Shown: positions 15,133 through 24,604, counted from the stretch's first letter. The stretch is DNA of 64,000 nucleotides from Amycolatopsis sp. NBC_01488 (GCF_036227105.1 NZ_CP109434.1:1182001-1246000); one strand, 5' to 3'. Made by a program: numbers and translations. The notes: a model not told the origin generated them from the sequence alone.

Positions 15133-16152
15133 TTACTCCTCCGCGTCCGCCCAGGCCTTGAGCATCACGCGGGCGATGGACGAGTTGCCCGGCAGGATGA
15201 TCTCCGCCGCGCCTCCGGCGATCGGGGTCGGCTTCGACCCCTCGCCCCGGGCCGAACTGTTCGCGAACGCCTCGCGCACCTCCGCGCGTGACACCCACAG
15301 CGCCTCTTCGATCTCCCCGTCCGCCGGGACCAGCGGCAACGACCGGTCGGCCCGCGCCGTGAACCCGAGCATGATCGAACGCGGGAACGGCCAAGGCTGA
15401 CTGCCGAGGTACCGGATGTCCGAGACAGCGGCACCGACCTCCTCGCGGATCTCACGCAGGACGCACGCCTCCAGCGACTCGCCCGCCTCGACGAACCCGG
15501 CCAGCACCGAATACCGCCCGGCCGGCCAGATCGGCTGGCGCGCCAAGAGCACGTGGGAGCCGTTGGTCCCCTCGGAAGAGTGGACCAGGCAGATCACCGC
15601 CGGGTCCGTGCGGGGGTACTCCTCACGGCCGTCGTTCGTGCACTTGCTGGCCCAGCCGAACTGGATCAGCTCGGTCGGATGACCACAGCGCGTGCAGAAC
15701 TTGGCTTGACGACGCCAGAAGCGCAACGCCTGCGCCGTCGTGAACAGCCCGGCCGACGTGTCGTCCAGCAGGTCGCCGTAGCCGCGCAGCTCGACCCAGA
15801 TCTCGCCGTCGACGCGCGGGACCTCCTCGACGAAGCCCCAGCTGCCCGCCATCTTCACCGTGTCCGCGTCACCGGACGGGCCGCCCGGCAGCGACCAGTA
15901 GTCCACGTCCTGCCACTCGCCGAGGAACGCCGCGTCGGCGGGCGGCGTGGAGCCGAAGTCGATCGCCTTGCGGAACGCCAGCACGGACGAGCCCTCGACG
16001 ACCGGGGTGCGCCCGGCGTCGTCCAGCAGGACGACCCGGGCGTCGGGCCAGCGCGACACCAGCCGCGAAGGATTGGTGCGCAAGCCTTCCTGACGGTCCA
16101 CAGTGGACCGAGACAGCGTCGGCAGGGCACCGAGGGTGAACGGGACGGACAT
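15133..16152 (-). CDS. nudC: NADH pyrophosphatase / NAD-RNA decapping Nudix enzyme
   Basis: A 339-residue NudC protein. The N-terminal domain is followed by a zinc-ribbon region with Cys153, Cys156 and Cys171 (CTRCGHPT...SKC; I see no clear fourth cysteine, the position reading CTND). The Nudix box GFVEAGES...REIREEVG spans residues 219-241, and SQPWPFPRS at 251 is the NudC-specific signature for NAD(H). It hydrolyses NADH to NMNH and AMP and can remove NAD caps from RNA. It is the third gene of a chain with two M16 peptidases, overlapping by one base. In M. tuberculosis nudC (Rv3199c) is next to the K+ channel gene; here they are 16 kb apart. Confidence 0.92.
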   Translation of the reverse strand: MSVPFTLGALPTLSRSTVDRQEGLRTNPSRLVSRWPDARVVLLDDAGRTPVVEGSSVLAFRKAIDFGSTPPADAAFLGEWQDVDYWSLPGGPSGDADTVKMAGSWGFVEEVPRVDGEIWVELRGYGDLLDDTSAGLFTTAQALRFWRRQAKFCTRCGHPTELIQFGWASKCTNDGREEYPRTDPAVICLVHSSEGTNGSHVLLARQPIWPAGRYSVLAGFVEAGESLEACVLREIREEVGAAVSDIRYLGSQPWPFPRSIMLGFTARADRSLPLVPADGEIEEALWVSRAEVREAFANSSARGEGSKPTPIAGGAAEIILPGNSSIARVMLKAWADAEE

Positions 16153-17531
16153 CAGGCCGGCTCGCCCACGACGACGTCGCCGAGGGACAGGAGCTTGCGT
16201 TCCAGGACCCCCGCGTCGCCGACCACCACACCCGTGAACCGCTTGGGCGCGAAGTACTTCAGCGCCGCTTCGGCCACCTCGTCGGCGGTCACCGCCGCCA
16301 CCCGCGCCGGGTGCTCGTTGAGCCACTCGAGGCCCAGCCCCGTCGAGGCCAGCGCCAGCACCTGGCCGGCCAGCCCGGACTGCGACGACGTCGACGTCAG
16401 CAGCGAGCCGATCGCGTACTGCCGCACCGACTCCAGTTCGTCGCCCGTCGGCGGGACCTGGCCGAGGCGGCCCAGCTCGTAGCGGGTCTCCAGCAGCGCC
16501 GGCGCCGTCGCCTCGGTCGCGGTGTCCGCGTCGACGTTGACCACCGCGGTGCCGTCGGTGAACTCGAACCCGGAGTGCGCGGAGTACGTGTACCCCTTGT
16601 TCTCGCGGATGTTCTCCACCAGCCGCGACGAGAAGTACCCGCCGTAGGCCAGGTTCGCCAGCTGCAGTGCCGCGTAGCCGGGGTCGGTGCGCGGCACGGT
16701 CTGCGCCGAGAGCCGGATCTGCGACTGCACGGCGCCGGCGCGCGGCACCAGCCGCACGGTCGGCCCGGTCAGGTCGGGCAGCGGCGGCAGCCGGACGGCG
16801 GAGCGGTCGGACGCCCAGCCGCCGAGCACTTTCTCCAGGTCGCCGACAACGGCGGCCGGGTCGAGGTCGCCGACCAGCACCAGCACCGAGCCGCGCGGCA
16901 GCACGGACGCCTGGTGCAGCGCGCGGACCTGCTCGGGCGTCACGACGGCGACGTCTTCGGCCTTCGGAACCTCGCGCGTGGCCGGGTGGTCGCCGTAGCG
17001 GTGCTTCTGCAGCGCCTCCCGCGCGATCGTGCGCGGCTGGGTGCGCGAGACGGCGATCCGCTCGACCAGCCGCTCCTTCTCGCGCGCGATTTCGTCGTCG
17101 GCGTACGTCGCCCCAGTGAGGACGTCGCCGAGCACGTCGAGGAACGTCGGGAGCTTGTCGGCGAGCGCGGATCCGGTCAGCACCAGGCGTTCCGGGTCGA
17201 CGCCGGCGCCGATGTCGCCGCCGATCAGGGCCAGCTCGGCGTCGATCTCGATGCGGTTGCGGCGCGCGGTGCCGGTCAGGATCGTCTCGGCGAGCACCTC
17301 GGCGGTCGCCGGGTGCAGCGCGTCGTCACCCGCGAACGGGATCCACAGCCGGGCCTCGACCAGCGGGACGGTCGCCTTGCGCACGGCCAGCACGCGCAGG
17401 CCGTTCGCCAGCTCGGTGTCCACATGGGACAGATCGCCGGCGACCCGCTGTTCGCCCAGCGGGGGCAGCGGGCGCGGCCCCCGCGTGGTGCGGCCGATCT
17501 CCTCGGCCGTGCGGTGCGTTGCAGAAGTCAC
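16152..17531 (-). CDS. M16-family peptidase subunit lacking the active site
   Basis: A 459-residue pitrilysin/MPP-type protein. The position of the HxxEH zinc motif reads LHPATAEVLAETIL, without the motif, while the C-terminal half keeps the R/Y pair region FSSRLVENIRENKGYTYSAHSGFE used to bind substrate. It is therefore the non-catalytic partner of the catalytic subunit encoded immediately upstream (GTGA overlap), like mitochondrial alpha/beta MPP or ymfF/ymfH-type pairs. A 40-residue unconserved N-terminal extension starts at the GTG. No signal peptide, so it is probably cytoplasmic. Substrate unknown. Confidence 0.88.
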   Translation of the reverse strand: MTSATHRTAEEIGRTTRGPRPLPPLGEQRVAGDLSHVDTELANGLRVLAVRKATVPLVEARLWIPFAGDDALHPATAEVLAETILTGTARRNRIEIDAELALIGGDIGAGVDPERLVLTGSALADKLPTFLDVLGDVLTGATYADDEIAREKERLVERIAVSRTQPRTIAREALQKHRYGDHPATREVPKAEDVAVVTPEQVRALHQASVLPRGSVLVLVGDLDPAAVVGDLEKVLGGWASDRSAVRLPPLPDLTGPTVRLVPRAGAVQSQIRLSAQTVPRTDPGYAALQLANLAYGGYFSSRLVENIRENKGYTYSAHSGFEFTDGTAVVNVDADTATEATAPALLETRYELGRLGQVPPTGDELESVRQYAIGSLLTSTSSQSGLAGQVLALASTGLGLEWLNEHPARVAAVTADEVAEAALKYFAPKRFTGVVVGDAGVLERKLLSLGDVVVGEPA

Positions 17532-18820
17532 TGCTCGTTGTTCCCTTCCGAAGCGGGCTTGACCACCAGCACGGCGCGCGCGTCCGGGCGCAGCGCCTTC
17601 GCCGCGGCCGACACGGCTTCCGAGGTGACGGCGGACATCCGGTCCGCGAGCTTGTACACCAGCGACGCGTCGCCGTAGAGCAGTTCGAACGAGCCGAGGG
17701 CCAGGGTCCGGGACACCAGCCGGTCGTGCTCGGAGTGCAGGCTCGCCGTCCAGCGGGCGGTGACCTTGCGCAGCTCCTCCTCGCCCGGTGGGCTGTCGGC
17801 GAGCTTCTGCAGCTCGTCGTCCAGCGCGGCGAGCACGCGCTCGCGCGGCACCTCGTGCGGGTGGATCAGGGTGATGGTGAACGTGTCGGGGTCGCGGGCC
17901 TCGAACGGCCCGAACAGCCCGGCGCCGGCGCCGATGTCGACTACCAGGGGCTCGCGGTGCACCAGCCGCTGCTGCAGGCGGGAGCCGTCGCCGTCGGTGA
18001 GGACGCCGGCGAGCACGAGGTAGGCCAGGTAGCCGTCGACGTCGTTGATCGGGTCGGGCATCCGGTAGCCGATGCCGAGCGCGGGCAGCGGGGCGTGCGG
18101 GTCCTCGACCTCGCCGTGCAGCTCGGTGGTCGGCAGCGGCTCGGCGAAGGACGGGCGCTGCGGCGCCGGCCGGTGCGGGACGTCGCCGAAGTGCGTCTCG
18201 ATCAGCTTCTTGGCGTTGTCGACCTCGAAGTCGCCGGCCACCGTGAGCACGGCGTTCGCCGGCGCGTAGTACGTGTCGAAGAACGCCGCGCAGTCTTCGA
18301 CCGTGGCGCTCTCGAGGTCCTCGAAGCCGCCATAACCGTTGTGCGCGTTGGGGAACGTCGAGTACAGGACCGGCGGCAGGGTGATCCACGGGAACCCGCC
18401 GTAGGGCCGGTTCAGCACGTTGAGCCGGATCTCTTCCTTGACGACGTCGATCTGGTTCGCCAGGTTCTCCGCGGTCAGCTTCGGCGCGCGCATCCGATCG
18501 GCTTCGAGGAACAGGGCGCGTTCCAGCGCGGCGCTCGGCAGCACCTCGAAGTAGTCGGTGTAGTCCGGGTGCGTGGACCCGTTGAAGGTGCCGCCGCTGG
18601 ACTGCACGTGCCGGAAGTGGGCGAGCTTCTCGAGGCTCTCCGAGCCCTGGAACATCAGGTGCTCGAAGAGGTGCGCGAACCCGGTGCGCCCCTCCGGCTC
18701 GGAGCGGAAGCCCACGTCGTAGTGGACGCTGACGCCGACCACCGGCGCGGTCGCGTCGGGTGCGAGGACCACGCGCAGACCGTTGTCGAGGGTGTATCGG
18801 ACGAGCTCGGGATCGGCCAT
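17528..18820 (-). CDS. M16-family zinc peptidase, catalytic subunit
   Basis: A 430-residue inverzincin peptidase. The motif HLFEH gives His50 and His54 as zinc ligands and Glu53 as the catalytic base; Glu130 in VVKEEIRLNV is the expected third ligand about 76 residues later. It also shows the SSGGTFNGSTHPDYTDYFEV landmark. It forms a clamshell dimer with the downstream inactive subunit, with which it is translationally coupled. Start at ATG 18820; the gene is the first of the M16-M16-nudC chain. An inverted repeat lies 40 bases upstream. The target peptides are unknown. Confidence 0.92.
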   Translation of the reverse strand: MADPELVRYTLDNGLRVVLAPDATAPVVGVSVHYDVGFRSEPEGRTGFAHLFEHLMFQGSESLEKLAHFRHVQSSGGTFNGSTHPDYTDYFEVLPSAALERALFLEADRMRAPKLTAENLANQIDVVKEEIRLNVLNRPYGGFPWITLPPVLYSTFPNAHNGYGGFEDLESATVEDCAAFFDTYYAPANAVLTVAGDFEVDNAKKLIETHFGDVPHRPAPQRPSFAEPLPTTELHGEVEDPHAPLPALGIGYRMPDPINDVDGYLAYLVLAGVLTDGDGSRLQQRLVHREPLVVDIGAGAGLFGPFEARDPDTFTITLIHPHEVPRERVLAALDDELQKLADSPPGEEELRKVTARWTASLHSEHDRLVSRTLALGSFELLYGDASLVYKLADRMSAVTSEAVSAAAKALRPDARAVLVVKPASEGNNEQ

Positions 18821-18860
18821 GGCCCCACCCTACGACGACCCGCCGGTTCCCCGCGTGCCA

Positions 18861-18908
18861 CCTCGTGAGTGGGAAACAGTGTTCTTACCCTGTTTCTCAC
18901 TCACGAGG
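18861..18908. repeat. Dispersed inverted repeat, copy 2
   Basis: Nineteen-base arms beginning CCTCGTGAGTGGGAAACAG, with a ten-base loop and one G-U pair, lie in the 238-base gap between the M16 start and the DUF2207 stop. The stem shares CGTGAGTGRGAAAC with copies at 4479 and 37416. It lies 150 bases past the DUF2207 stop, so its role as that gene's terminator is less obvious. The rest of this gap (18909-19058) shows nothing recognisable. Confidence 0.72.
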
Positions 18909-19058
18909 TCCTGGAGGCGGCCGCGGTGGGCGGCGGCGAAGGTGCCCGCCGGCGCCGTCGCGAAGGGTCCGGCCTGGTCAGGGGCGATGACGCCGTCACG
19001 TCAGTACACCGGCGGTGGGTGCTCGAGCCCGTCGAAAGCGGCGCCCCGGCGAACACGG

Positions 19059-20789
19059 TCAGCGGGACGCCCGGGTGGACGCGGTGAGCAGCCCGTCGAG
19101 CGCGGTCAGGAACGACGGGAAGTGCGTGCCGAAGCGGCGCAGGTCGTGGTCGGACTCCATGCCGCCGTACCAGTACAGGCCGGCCGAGCCGTCGGACGCC
19201 GGGTTGAGCGTGGCGAAGGTGCCGAGCCAGCGTTCGGTGTCGCCCAGCACCACCGCGTACGGCAGCGAGCGCGAGAACACCATTTCCCGGTCGGCCGCCG
19301 GGATGTCCTCGGCCCTGGCGGTGTGCAGGTAGTCGAGCAGGCCGCGGACCTGGCCGACGAGCACCCGGCCGCGCGCGGTGCGCGAGGGCAGCAGCGCGGC
19401 CGCGGCGGCGACGGCGAGCCCGGCCAGCGCGACCGCGACGCCGAGCAGCGCATCGCCGATCGTGAAGGTGAGGACCGCGGTGGCGACCGCGCCGAGCGCG
19501 AAGATCCCGGCGCCGAGCCAGGTCAGCCGGCCACGGGCGGTGTCGGGGCGGCGGGAGAACCAGCGCTTGGTGACGACGTCGGCGTACATCGCGTCACTGA
19601 TCTTGCGCAGGTCGAGGGCGCCGCGGGCGCGCAGCTGCGAGACGAGCACCGCGTCGGTGCCGGCCGGCAGCAGCGTCTCGTAGACGGCGCGCTCGAAGTC
19701 GTGGAGGTGCTCGTCCGGCGGGTTGCGGCGGGCGATCTGCCAGTCCTGCCCGTTCGGCCCCGGTACTTCGGCGAGCCAGAGGTAGTTGCGGACGGCGAGG
19801 TCGACGACGGTGGCGCTGATGTCGACGACGTCGACGGTCTCGTCGACGACCGTGCCGACCTGGCCGGGCAGGACGCCGTCCGGGCTCGCGAAGAAGACGC
19901 GGTCGCCGTCGCGCAGGAGGACCTCGACCGGGCCGGTGGCGGTGGTGAGCGCGCCCGCGTCCTCCTTGCGGCGGCGCCGGACGAAGAGGCCGCCGCCGAT
20001 CAGGAAGACGAGCAGGAGCGCGAAGACGACGCCGGTCAGCGGGGTGAAGGCGAAGGCGGTGGCGAAGAGGCCGACGTCGGCGAACTTCGCGTTGGCCGGG
20101 ACGGTGTTCGCCGGCAGGCCGACGAGCAGGTCGACGCGGTCACCGGGGGCGACGTCGTCCTGTTCGAGCCGGACGACGCCGGTGTGGTCGAGCTCGGCGA
20201 GGGTGCAGCGCTGGTTCGAGCCGATGGGGCCGGCGAAGCAGTCCACAGGGGACAGCCGGGGCGACGGCGCGAGGAAGGACGCGGTGAGTTTGGCGAGCGG
20301 GGCGTCGAAGCCGCTCGCGACCTGCCAGCGCGCTTGCTGGCGGCCGCTCTGGTCGGCGATGGCGCCGTCGACGGTGAACGTGGCGCTTCCGGTGCCGCCG
20401 CTGAAGGTGAGGACGAGCTGGTCGCCGGTGAGCCGGCTGGTGGCGGCGCCCTCGGTCTTGACGTCCCTGACCGCGAAGACGCGGTCCTGGTCGTCACTGG
20501 CCGAGACTTTCAGCGGAACGCGCGAGGTGAGCTGCCTGCCGCCGGGGACGGTGACCTGCTCGGTGACTTCGAGGGTGCCGTCACGCAGGACCTTGAGGGC
20601 GACGTCGGCGGTGGCACCTTCGGGCGGCTGGACGTCTTGGCCGTTGAGCTGCTGGGGTTTCTTGACCTGTTCGGACGGAGCGTTCGGCAGGACGGGCCCG
20701 GCGGACGGCCCCTGCGCGGCGGCGGGCCCGGCCGACAGCACGATCGCCACCGCGGCGACCGCGGCCGCTGTCCCCCATTTGCTCAACAC
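19059..20789 (-). CDS. DUF2207 membrane protein
   Basis: A 576-residue membrane protein. A signal peptide (KWGTAAAVAAVAIVLSAGPAAAQG) leads into an extracytoplasmic beta-rich domain with two cysteines (DCFAGPIGSNQRC), then a membrane helix (TGVVFALLLVFLIGGGLFV) with a basic RRRRK stop-transfer. A cytoplasmic DUF2207 part containing two more helices (about residues 420-465) follows, and the tail has the YWYGGMESD sequence seen in the family. Function is unknown; the family often lies in envelope operons. The GTG at 20789 is eight bases after TAGGGT, a leaderless pattern. It is divergent from the metallopeptidase gene at 20895. Confidence 0.82.
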   Translation of the reverse strand: MLSKWGTAAAVAAVAIVLSAGPAAAQGPSAGPVLPNAPSEQVKKPQQLNGQDVQPPEGATADVALKVLRDGTLEVTEQVTVPGGRQLTSRVPLKVSASDDQDRVFAVRDVKTEGAATSRLTGDQLVLTFSGGTGSATFTVDGAIADQSGRQQARWQVASGFDAPLAKLTASFLAPSPRLSPVDCFAGPIGSNQRCTLAELDHTGVVRLEQDDVAPGDRVDLLVGLPANTVPANAKFADVGLFATAFAFTPLTGVVFALLLVFLIGGGLFVRRRRKEDAGALTTATGPVEVLLRDGDRVFFASPDGVLPGQVGTVVDETVDVVDISATVVDLAVRNYLWLAEVPGPNGQDWQIARRNPPDEHLHDFERAVYETLLPAGTDAVLVSQLRARGALDLRKISDAMYADVVTKRWFSRRPDTARGRLTWLGAGIFALGAVATAVLTFTIGDALLGVAVALAGLAVAAAAALLPSRTARGRVLVGQVRGLLDYLHTARAEDIPAADREMVFSRSLPYAVVLGDTERWLGTFATLNPASDGSAGLYWYGGMESDHDLRRFGTHFPSFLTALDGLLTASTRASR

Positions 20790-20894
20790 AGCACCACACC
20801 CTAGAGCACCCGATCTATGCTGACGCCCGGAACGGCGAGATCGTCGCAGGTACGCCGGTTCCGACGGAGAAATCGCACGGGGGGTTCCACTTTC

Positions 20895-22517
20895 ATGACG
20901 CAAGGCCCGCAGGGTCCCGGCTCCGGTCCCGGCCCACAGGACCCGCGGCGGCCGCTGCCGCCACCGGGCGCTCGGCCGCTGCCGCCGCCCGGGATCCGGC
21001 CGCTGCCGCCGCCCGGGATCCGGCCGCTGCCGCAGGGGCGGCCGGGGCAGGGTGGAGCGCCGCGGCAAGGCCCGGGGGCCGGCGGTTCGCCGCGCCACGA
21101 CCCAGGGCCCGGCGCGCAGCCGCAGCACGGCCCGGGCGAGCAAGCGCCACATGGGCCGCCCGGCGGACCGGGGCAAAGCCGCGCACCGCGAACCGGACCG
21201 TTCCCCGCGCCCGGCGGTACTCCGCACCAAGGGCCGGCGCCCAGCAGCACGCCTGCCCAGGGTTCGCAGACTCGCGGCGTGCCCGGGCAGCCGTCGCAGG
21301 GGCCGGTCGGGCGGCCACAGTTTCCCGGCCAACCGCCCCGAGGTTCGCAGGGCGCCCAAGGCTTCCCCGCCCACGGCCCCTACCGCCCGGCGAACTTCCC
21401 CCAGGCCGGCGCACCCCTCCCACCACCGGCCGCGGCGACGCCGCCCGTCTTCACCCCGGCCTACCCCGGCCCGGCGCCCTTCGGGCCGCGGTTCGCGCCC
21501 GGCTACCGGCCCTACGTCGCCAAGAAGTCGAACACCGGGGTCATCGTCGCCGTGGCGATCATCGGGATCGTCGCCGTGGTCGGGGGGCTGGTCGCGGGCG
21601 TCGCGCTGATCGGGGGCACCACGCGGCACGTCGCCGACGCCGGGTACTCCAGCACCTACCCCTCGGACACCTACGAAACCACCTCCGCCGAGCAGACCAC
21701 CGAAACCACGTCGTCCACCGAGGAAACGACCACCAGCGAGACGACCGAACGCGAGACCCGGACGTCCGAAACACCGAGCGGCCCCCGCTCGGTCGCCGCG
21801 ACCGGGAACAACCCGCTGTTCGCCAGCGCCGACTACGGCCTGCAGAACGTCCCGTGCTCGCTGAGCCGCTGGGCGACCGACCAGAGCAGCGTCACGCGCT
21901 TCTTCCAGTCCGGGATCGCCTGCCTCGACGCCATGTGGTCACGCATGCTCGGTGTCGTGAACCTGCCGTTCCGGACGCCGAACCTGTCGGTGCCGCGGTC
22001 GCTGTCGGAATCGTCGACGCCGTGCGGGGGCGGGGGCACGACGACCGGCGTCACGCCGTTCTACTGCCCGACGAACGACACGATCTACCTGCCGATGGAC
22101 CGCATCGAGCTCGACGTGTGGGGCAACCACCCCGGCCCGTACCTGTCGATCCTCGCCCACGAATACGGCCACCACGTGCAGAACCTGGCCGGGATCTCCG
22201 AGGCGTACGGCAACCAGCGCTACGACGCGGGCGCCGACTCGGCGGTCGGCCTGGAGCTCTCGCGGCGGATGGAGCTCGAGGCGCAGTGCTTCTCGGGCAT
22301 GTTCCTCGGCTCGGCGTCGGTCTCCGGCGGGTCGGTCGACAGAAACATCTACAACGAGGCCTGGAACGCCCAGGACCGCGGCGACGACTACGCCCGCAAC
22401 GGCAAGCGCGACCACGGCAGCGCCAAGCACAACATCTCCTGGTGGCAGCACGGCGCGTCCAAGAACCGCAACCAGCAGTGCAACACGTGGCTGGCGGCCT
22501 CGGGAGACGTTTCCTAG
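20895..22517 (+). CDS. Membrane-anchored neutral zinc metallopeptidase (YpfJ family)
   Basis: A 540-residue protein in three parts: a cytoplasmic Pro/Gly-rich region of about 215 residues containing RPLPPPGI tandem repeats, one helix (NTGVIVAVAIIGIVAVVGGLVAGVALIGG), and an extracytoplasmic peptidase preceded by a Thr/Ser/Glu-rich linker. The zinc motif HEYGHH starts at residue 422, with a downstream Glu region ELEAQCFSGMFLG typical of this family. A paralogue lies at 30923. The fold is that of predicted zinc proteases (PF04228) with unknown targets. Its stop codon overlaps that of the convergent RDD gene. The ATG at 20895 starts MTQGPQGPG, like the MTQPP start of the paralogue. Confidence 0.86.
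   Translation: MTQGPQGPGSGPGPQDPRRPLPPPGARPLPPPGIRPLPPPGIRPLPQGRPGQGGAPRQGPGAGGSPRHDPGPGAQPQHGPGEQAPHGPPGGPGQSRAPRTGPFPAPGGTPHQGPAPSSTPAQGSQTRGVPGQPSQGPVGRPQFPGQPPRGSQGAQGFPAHGPYRPANFPQAGAPLPPPAAATPPVFTPAYPGPAPFGPRFAPGYRPYVAKKSNTGVIVAVAIIGIVAVVGGLVAGVALIGGTTRHVADAGYSSTYPSDTYETTSAEQTTETTSSTEETTTSETTERETRTSETPSGPRSVAATGNNPLFASADYGLQNVPCSLSRWATDQSSVTRFFQSGIACLDAMWSRMLGVVNLPFRTPNLSVPRSLSESSTPCGGGGTTTGVTPFYCPTNDTIYLPMDRIELDVWGNHPGPYLSILAHEYGHHVQNLAGISEAYGNQRYDAGADSAVGLELSRRMELEAQCFSGMFLGSASVSGGSVDRNIYNEAWNAQDRGDDYARNGKRDHGSAKHNISWWQHGASKNRNQQCNTWLAASGDVS
20949..21035 (+). repeat. 24-base coding tandem repeat
   Basis: Three complete 24-base units (20949, 20973, 20997) and a partial fourth encode RPLPPPGA/I. 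Units 2 and 3 are identical at the DNA level, indicating recent expansion by slippage within the disordered N-terminal region of the metallopeptidase. Confidence 0.8.
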
Positions 22518-23563
22518 CTCGGCGGCGTGAACGGGTTTTCGACCGGCGCCACCGGAGTTCCGGACGGCGGAGTCGGCAGATCCTCGGCAGCGCCGGATCC
22601 CGGGCCGGCCACGCCGAACCCGGCCCCACCAGACCCAGCCACACCAGGCCCCGGCCCGGCCACGGCCGCCGACCACGGCGCAGGCGCAGGCACGGCCTGC
22701 CCAGCCGTCGCCACGAACCCCGGCTGCGCACTCGCCGAGTACCCCGGCTCCGGCCCCGCGGGAAGGTGCCCGCGTGCCGCCTCGACCTGGGCCGCGTACG
22801 CGCGGACCGCGCGGGCGTGGTCGCGGTTGCGTCGTTCCGCCAGCACCGCCGCCAGGAACGCCCACGGCGGCACCCCGGGCGGCACCGGCGTCCCCAGCGC
22901 GTTGCCGACCTGCTGCGCGAGCTTCCAGCCGAGCGCGTGCGACGCCTCGGGCGCCAGCTGGCCGAACCTCGCCAGGAACTGGCGGCTCGCCAGGGCGAGG
23001 TCGTCCGGCAGTCGCGTCAGGTCGAGCTGAGCTGCCCAGCCCTCGAGGCCCGGGGGCATGCCGATCACGGAGTAGGCCGCGCTTTCCGGGGCACGGTCGC
23101 GGACCACCAGCGTCCCGGCGAGGAAGTCGCCGACGCGGCGGCCGTCCGACGAGCACAGCGACACGATCACCGCGACCGCCCCGAACACGCCGAGCGCCCA
23201 GAAGTCGATGACGAAGCCGGCCAGCCCGCGGGTCAGCGCGTGGCGGAAGCGGATCGGCCCGCCGTCGACGCGCACCACGCGCAGCCCCACCGCCATCTTG
23301 CCCAGCGAGCGGCCGCGCGAGAGCGTCTCGAACAGCACCGGGTAGCCGACCAGGATCAGCACCAGGAAGACCAGGATCAGGGTCAGCGCGAGCGACGCGT
23401 CGTCGCCGGGCACGGTGAGCGTGAGCACGAAGAACGCGACCAGCAGCAGCGCGAACTGCACGAGGAGGTCCAGCAGCATCGCCAGCGCGCGGCTGGCGAG
23501 CTTGGCGACGCGCAGGTCCAGGACGACGGCTTCGCCGGTGACCAGCTCGGATTCCTCGTGCAC
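22514..23563 (-). CDS. RDD-family membrane protein
   Basis: A 349-residue protein. The RDD domain occupies the first 165 residues: LRVAKLASRALAMLLDLLVQF (family Arg/Asp positions), helices around residues 25-45, 55-75 and 110-130, then GRSLGKMAVGLRVVRVDG and the closing RRVGDFLAGTLVV. A soluble region and a Pro/Ala/Gly-rich tail follow. RDD proteins are small transport- or envelope-associated membrane proteins of uncertain role. It is divergent from SpoIIM at 23597, with only 33 bases between the two GTG starts, and convergent with the metallopeptidase, sharing stop bases. The RDD-SpoIIM-MoxR-DUF58 grouping resembles Rv3692-Rv3695. Confidence 0.85.
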   Translation of the reverse strand: MHEESELVTGEAVVLDLRVAKLASRALAMLLDLLVQFALLLVAFFVLTLTVPGDDASLALTLILVFLVLILVGYPVLFETLSRGRSLGKMAVGLRVVRVDGGPIRFRHALTRGLAGFVIDFWALGVFGAVAVIVSLCSSDGRRVGDFLAGTLVVRDRAPESAAYSVIGMPPGLEGWAAQLDLTRLPDDLALASRQFLARFGQLAPEASHALGWKLAQQVGNALGTPVPPGVPPWAFLAAVLAERRNRDHARAVRAYAAQVEAARGHLPAGPEPGYSASAQPGFVATAGQAVPAPAPWSAAVAGPGPGVAGSGGAGFGVAGPGSGAAEDLPTPPSGTPVAPVENPFTPPS

Positions 23564-23596
23564 GCGGCCCAGCGTAGCGACGGATAGGGTGGCGAC

Positions 23597-24604
23597 GTGG
23601 ATGTGGACGTCTTCGTCGCGACGCACTCGGCGGAGTGGGCCCGCCTCGGCGAGCTGACCCACCGCGGCGGCAAGCTGACCGGGGCGGAGGCCGACGAGTT
23701 GGTGACGCTCTACCAGCGGACCGCGACGCACCTGTCGATCGTCCGCTCGGTCGCGCCTGATCCGGCCCTGGTGAGCAGGCTGTCCGGGCTGGTCGCCCGC
23801 GGCCGGAGCGCGATCTCGGGGTCGCACAGCCCGGCGTGGCGTGAGGTCGCGTTGTTCTTCACGCGCCGCTTCCCCGCCGCGGTGTACCTCTCGCGGCGCT
23901 GGTGGATCCCGGCCGCGCTGGTGTCGATCGCGGTGATGGCGGTGATCGCCGTCTGGGTCGCGGGCGACCCGCACGTCCGCGCGTCGATCGCGTCGCCGGA
24001 CGAGCTGAACCAGCTGACCAGGCCCGGTGGCGAGGCGGAGAGCTACTACTCGACGGGCCCGGCGACGTCGTTCGCGGCGCGCGTGTGGACGAACAACGCC
24101 TGGGTGGCGGCGACGTGCCTGTTCCTCGGTATCGCGCTGGGCCTGCCGGTGATCGGCGCGCTGTGGATGAACTCGCTCAACGCCGGGCTGATCATCGGCG
24201 CGATGAGCGCGGCCGGCCGCGGCGACGTGATGATCGGCCTCCTGCTGCCGCACGGCCTCTTGGAATTGACGGCGGTGTTCATCGCCGCGGGCACCGGGCT
24301 GAAGCTCGGCTGGACGGTGGTCGATCCGGGCCGCCGGTCCCGCACGAAGGCGCTGGCGGAGCAGGGCCGGTCGGTCGTGGTGCTGGCGCTCGGGCTGGCG
24401 TGCGTGCTGTTCGTGTCCGGGATCATCGAGGCATTCGTGACGCCGTCGGGCTGGCCGACGGGGATCCGGGTCGGCATCGGCGTGCTCGTCGAAGTGCTGT
24501 TCCTGGTCTACGTCTTCACGCTCGGCCGCCGCGCGGCTCGCGATGGCGAAGTCGGCGACCTCGACGCGCGTGACGCCGGGGACGCCCTGCCCGAATCAGC
24601 ATAG
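23597..24604 (+). CDS. Stage II sporulation protein M (SpoIIM) homologue
   Basis: A 335-residue membrane protein. A cytoplasmic helical region of about 100 residues (VFVATHSAEWARLGELTHRGG, LYQRTATHLSIVRS) precedes a SpoIIM/DUF95 membrane domain with about six helices, including VWTNNAWVAATCLFLGIALGLP and IGLLLPHGLLELTAVFIAAGTGLKLG. In Bacillus SpoIIM works in engulfment; in actinomycetes homologues cluster with MoxR/DUF58 genes as here, implying an envelope role. The GTG at 23597 is six bases after TAGGGT, so the mRNA is probably leaderless. Its end overlaps the convergent lectin-like gene by nine bases. Confidence 0.88.
   Translation: MDVDVFVATHSAEWARLGELTHRGGKLTGAEADELVTLYQRTATHLSIVRSVAPDPALVSRLSGLVARGRSAISGSHSPAWREVALFFTRRFPAAVYLSRRWWIPAALVSIAVMAVIAVWVAGDPHVRASIASPDELNQLTRPGGEAESYYSTGPATSFAARVWTNNAWVAATCLFLGIALGLPVIGALWMNSLNAGLIIGAMSAAGRGDVMIGLLLPHGLLELTAVFIAAGTGLKLGWTVVDPGRRSRTKALAEQGRSVVVLALGLACVLFVSGIIEAFVTPSGWPTGIRVGIGVLVEVLFLVYVFTLGRRAARDGEVGDLDARDAGDALPESA

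Noticed and set aside
18909-19058. Possible hidden small gene in the gap after DUF2207
   Set aside because: No frame with a ribosome binding site and plausible composition was found on either strand.
18783-20804. A 673-codon open frame on the plus strand
   Set aside because: Antisense to the DUF2207 gene, which has a signal peptide, a helix and family sequence; the plus frame is acidic/Arg low-complexity sequence.
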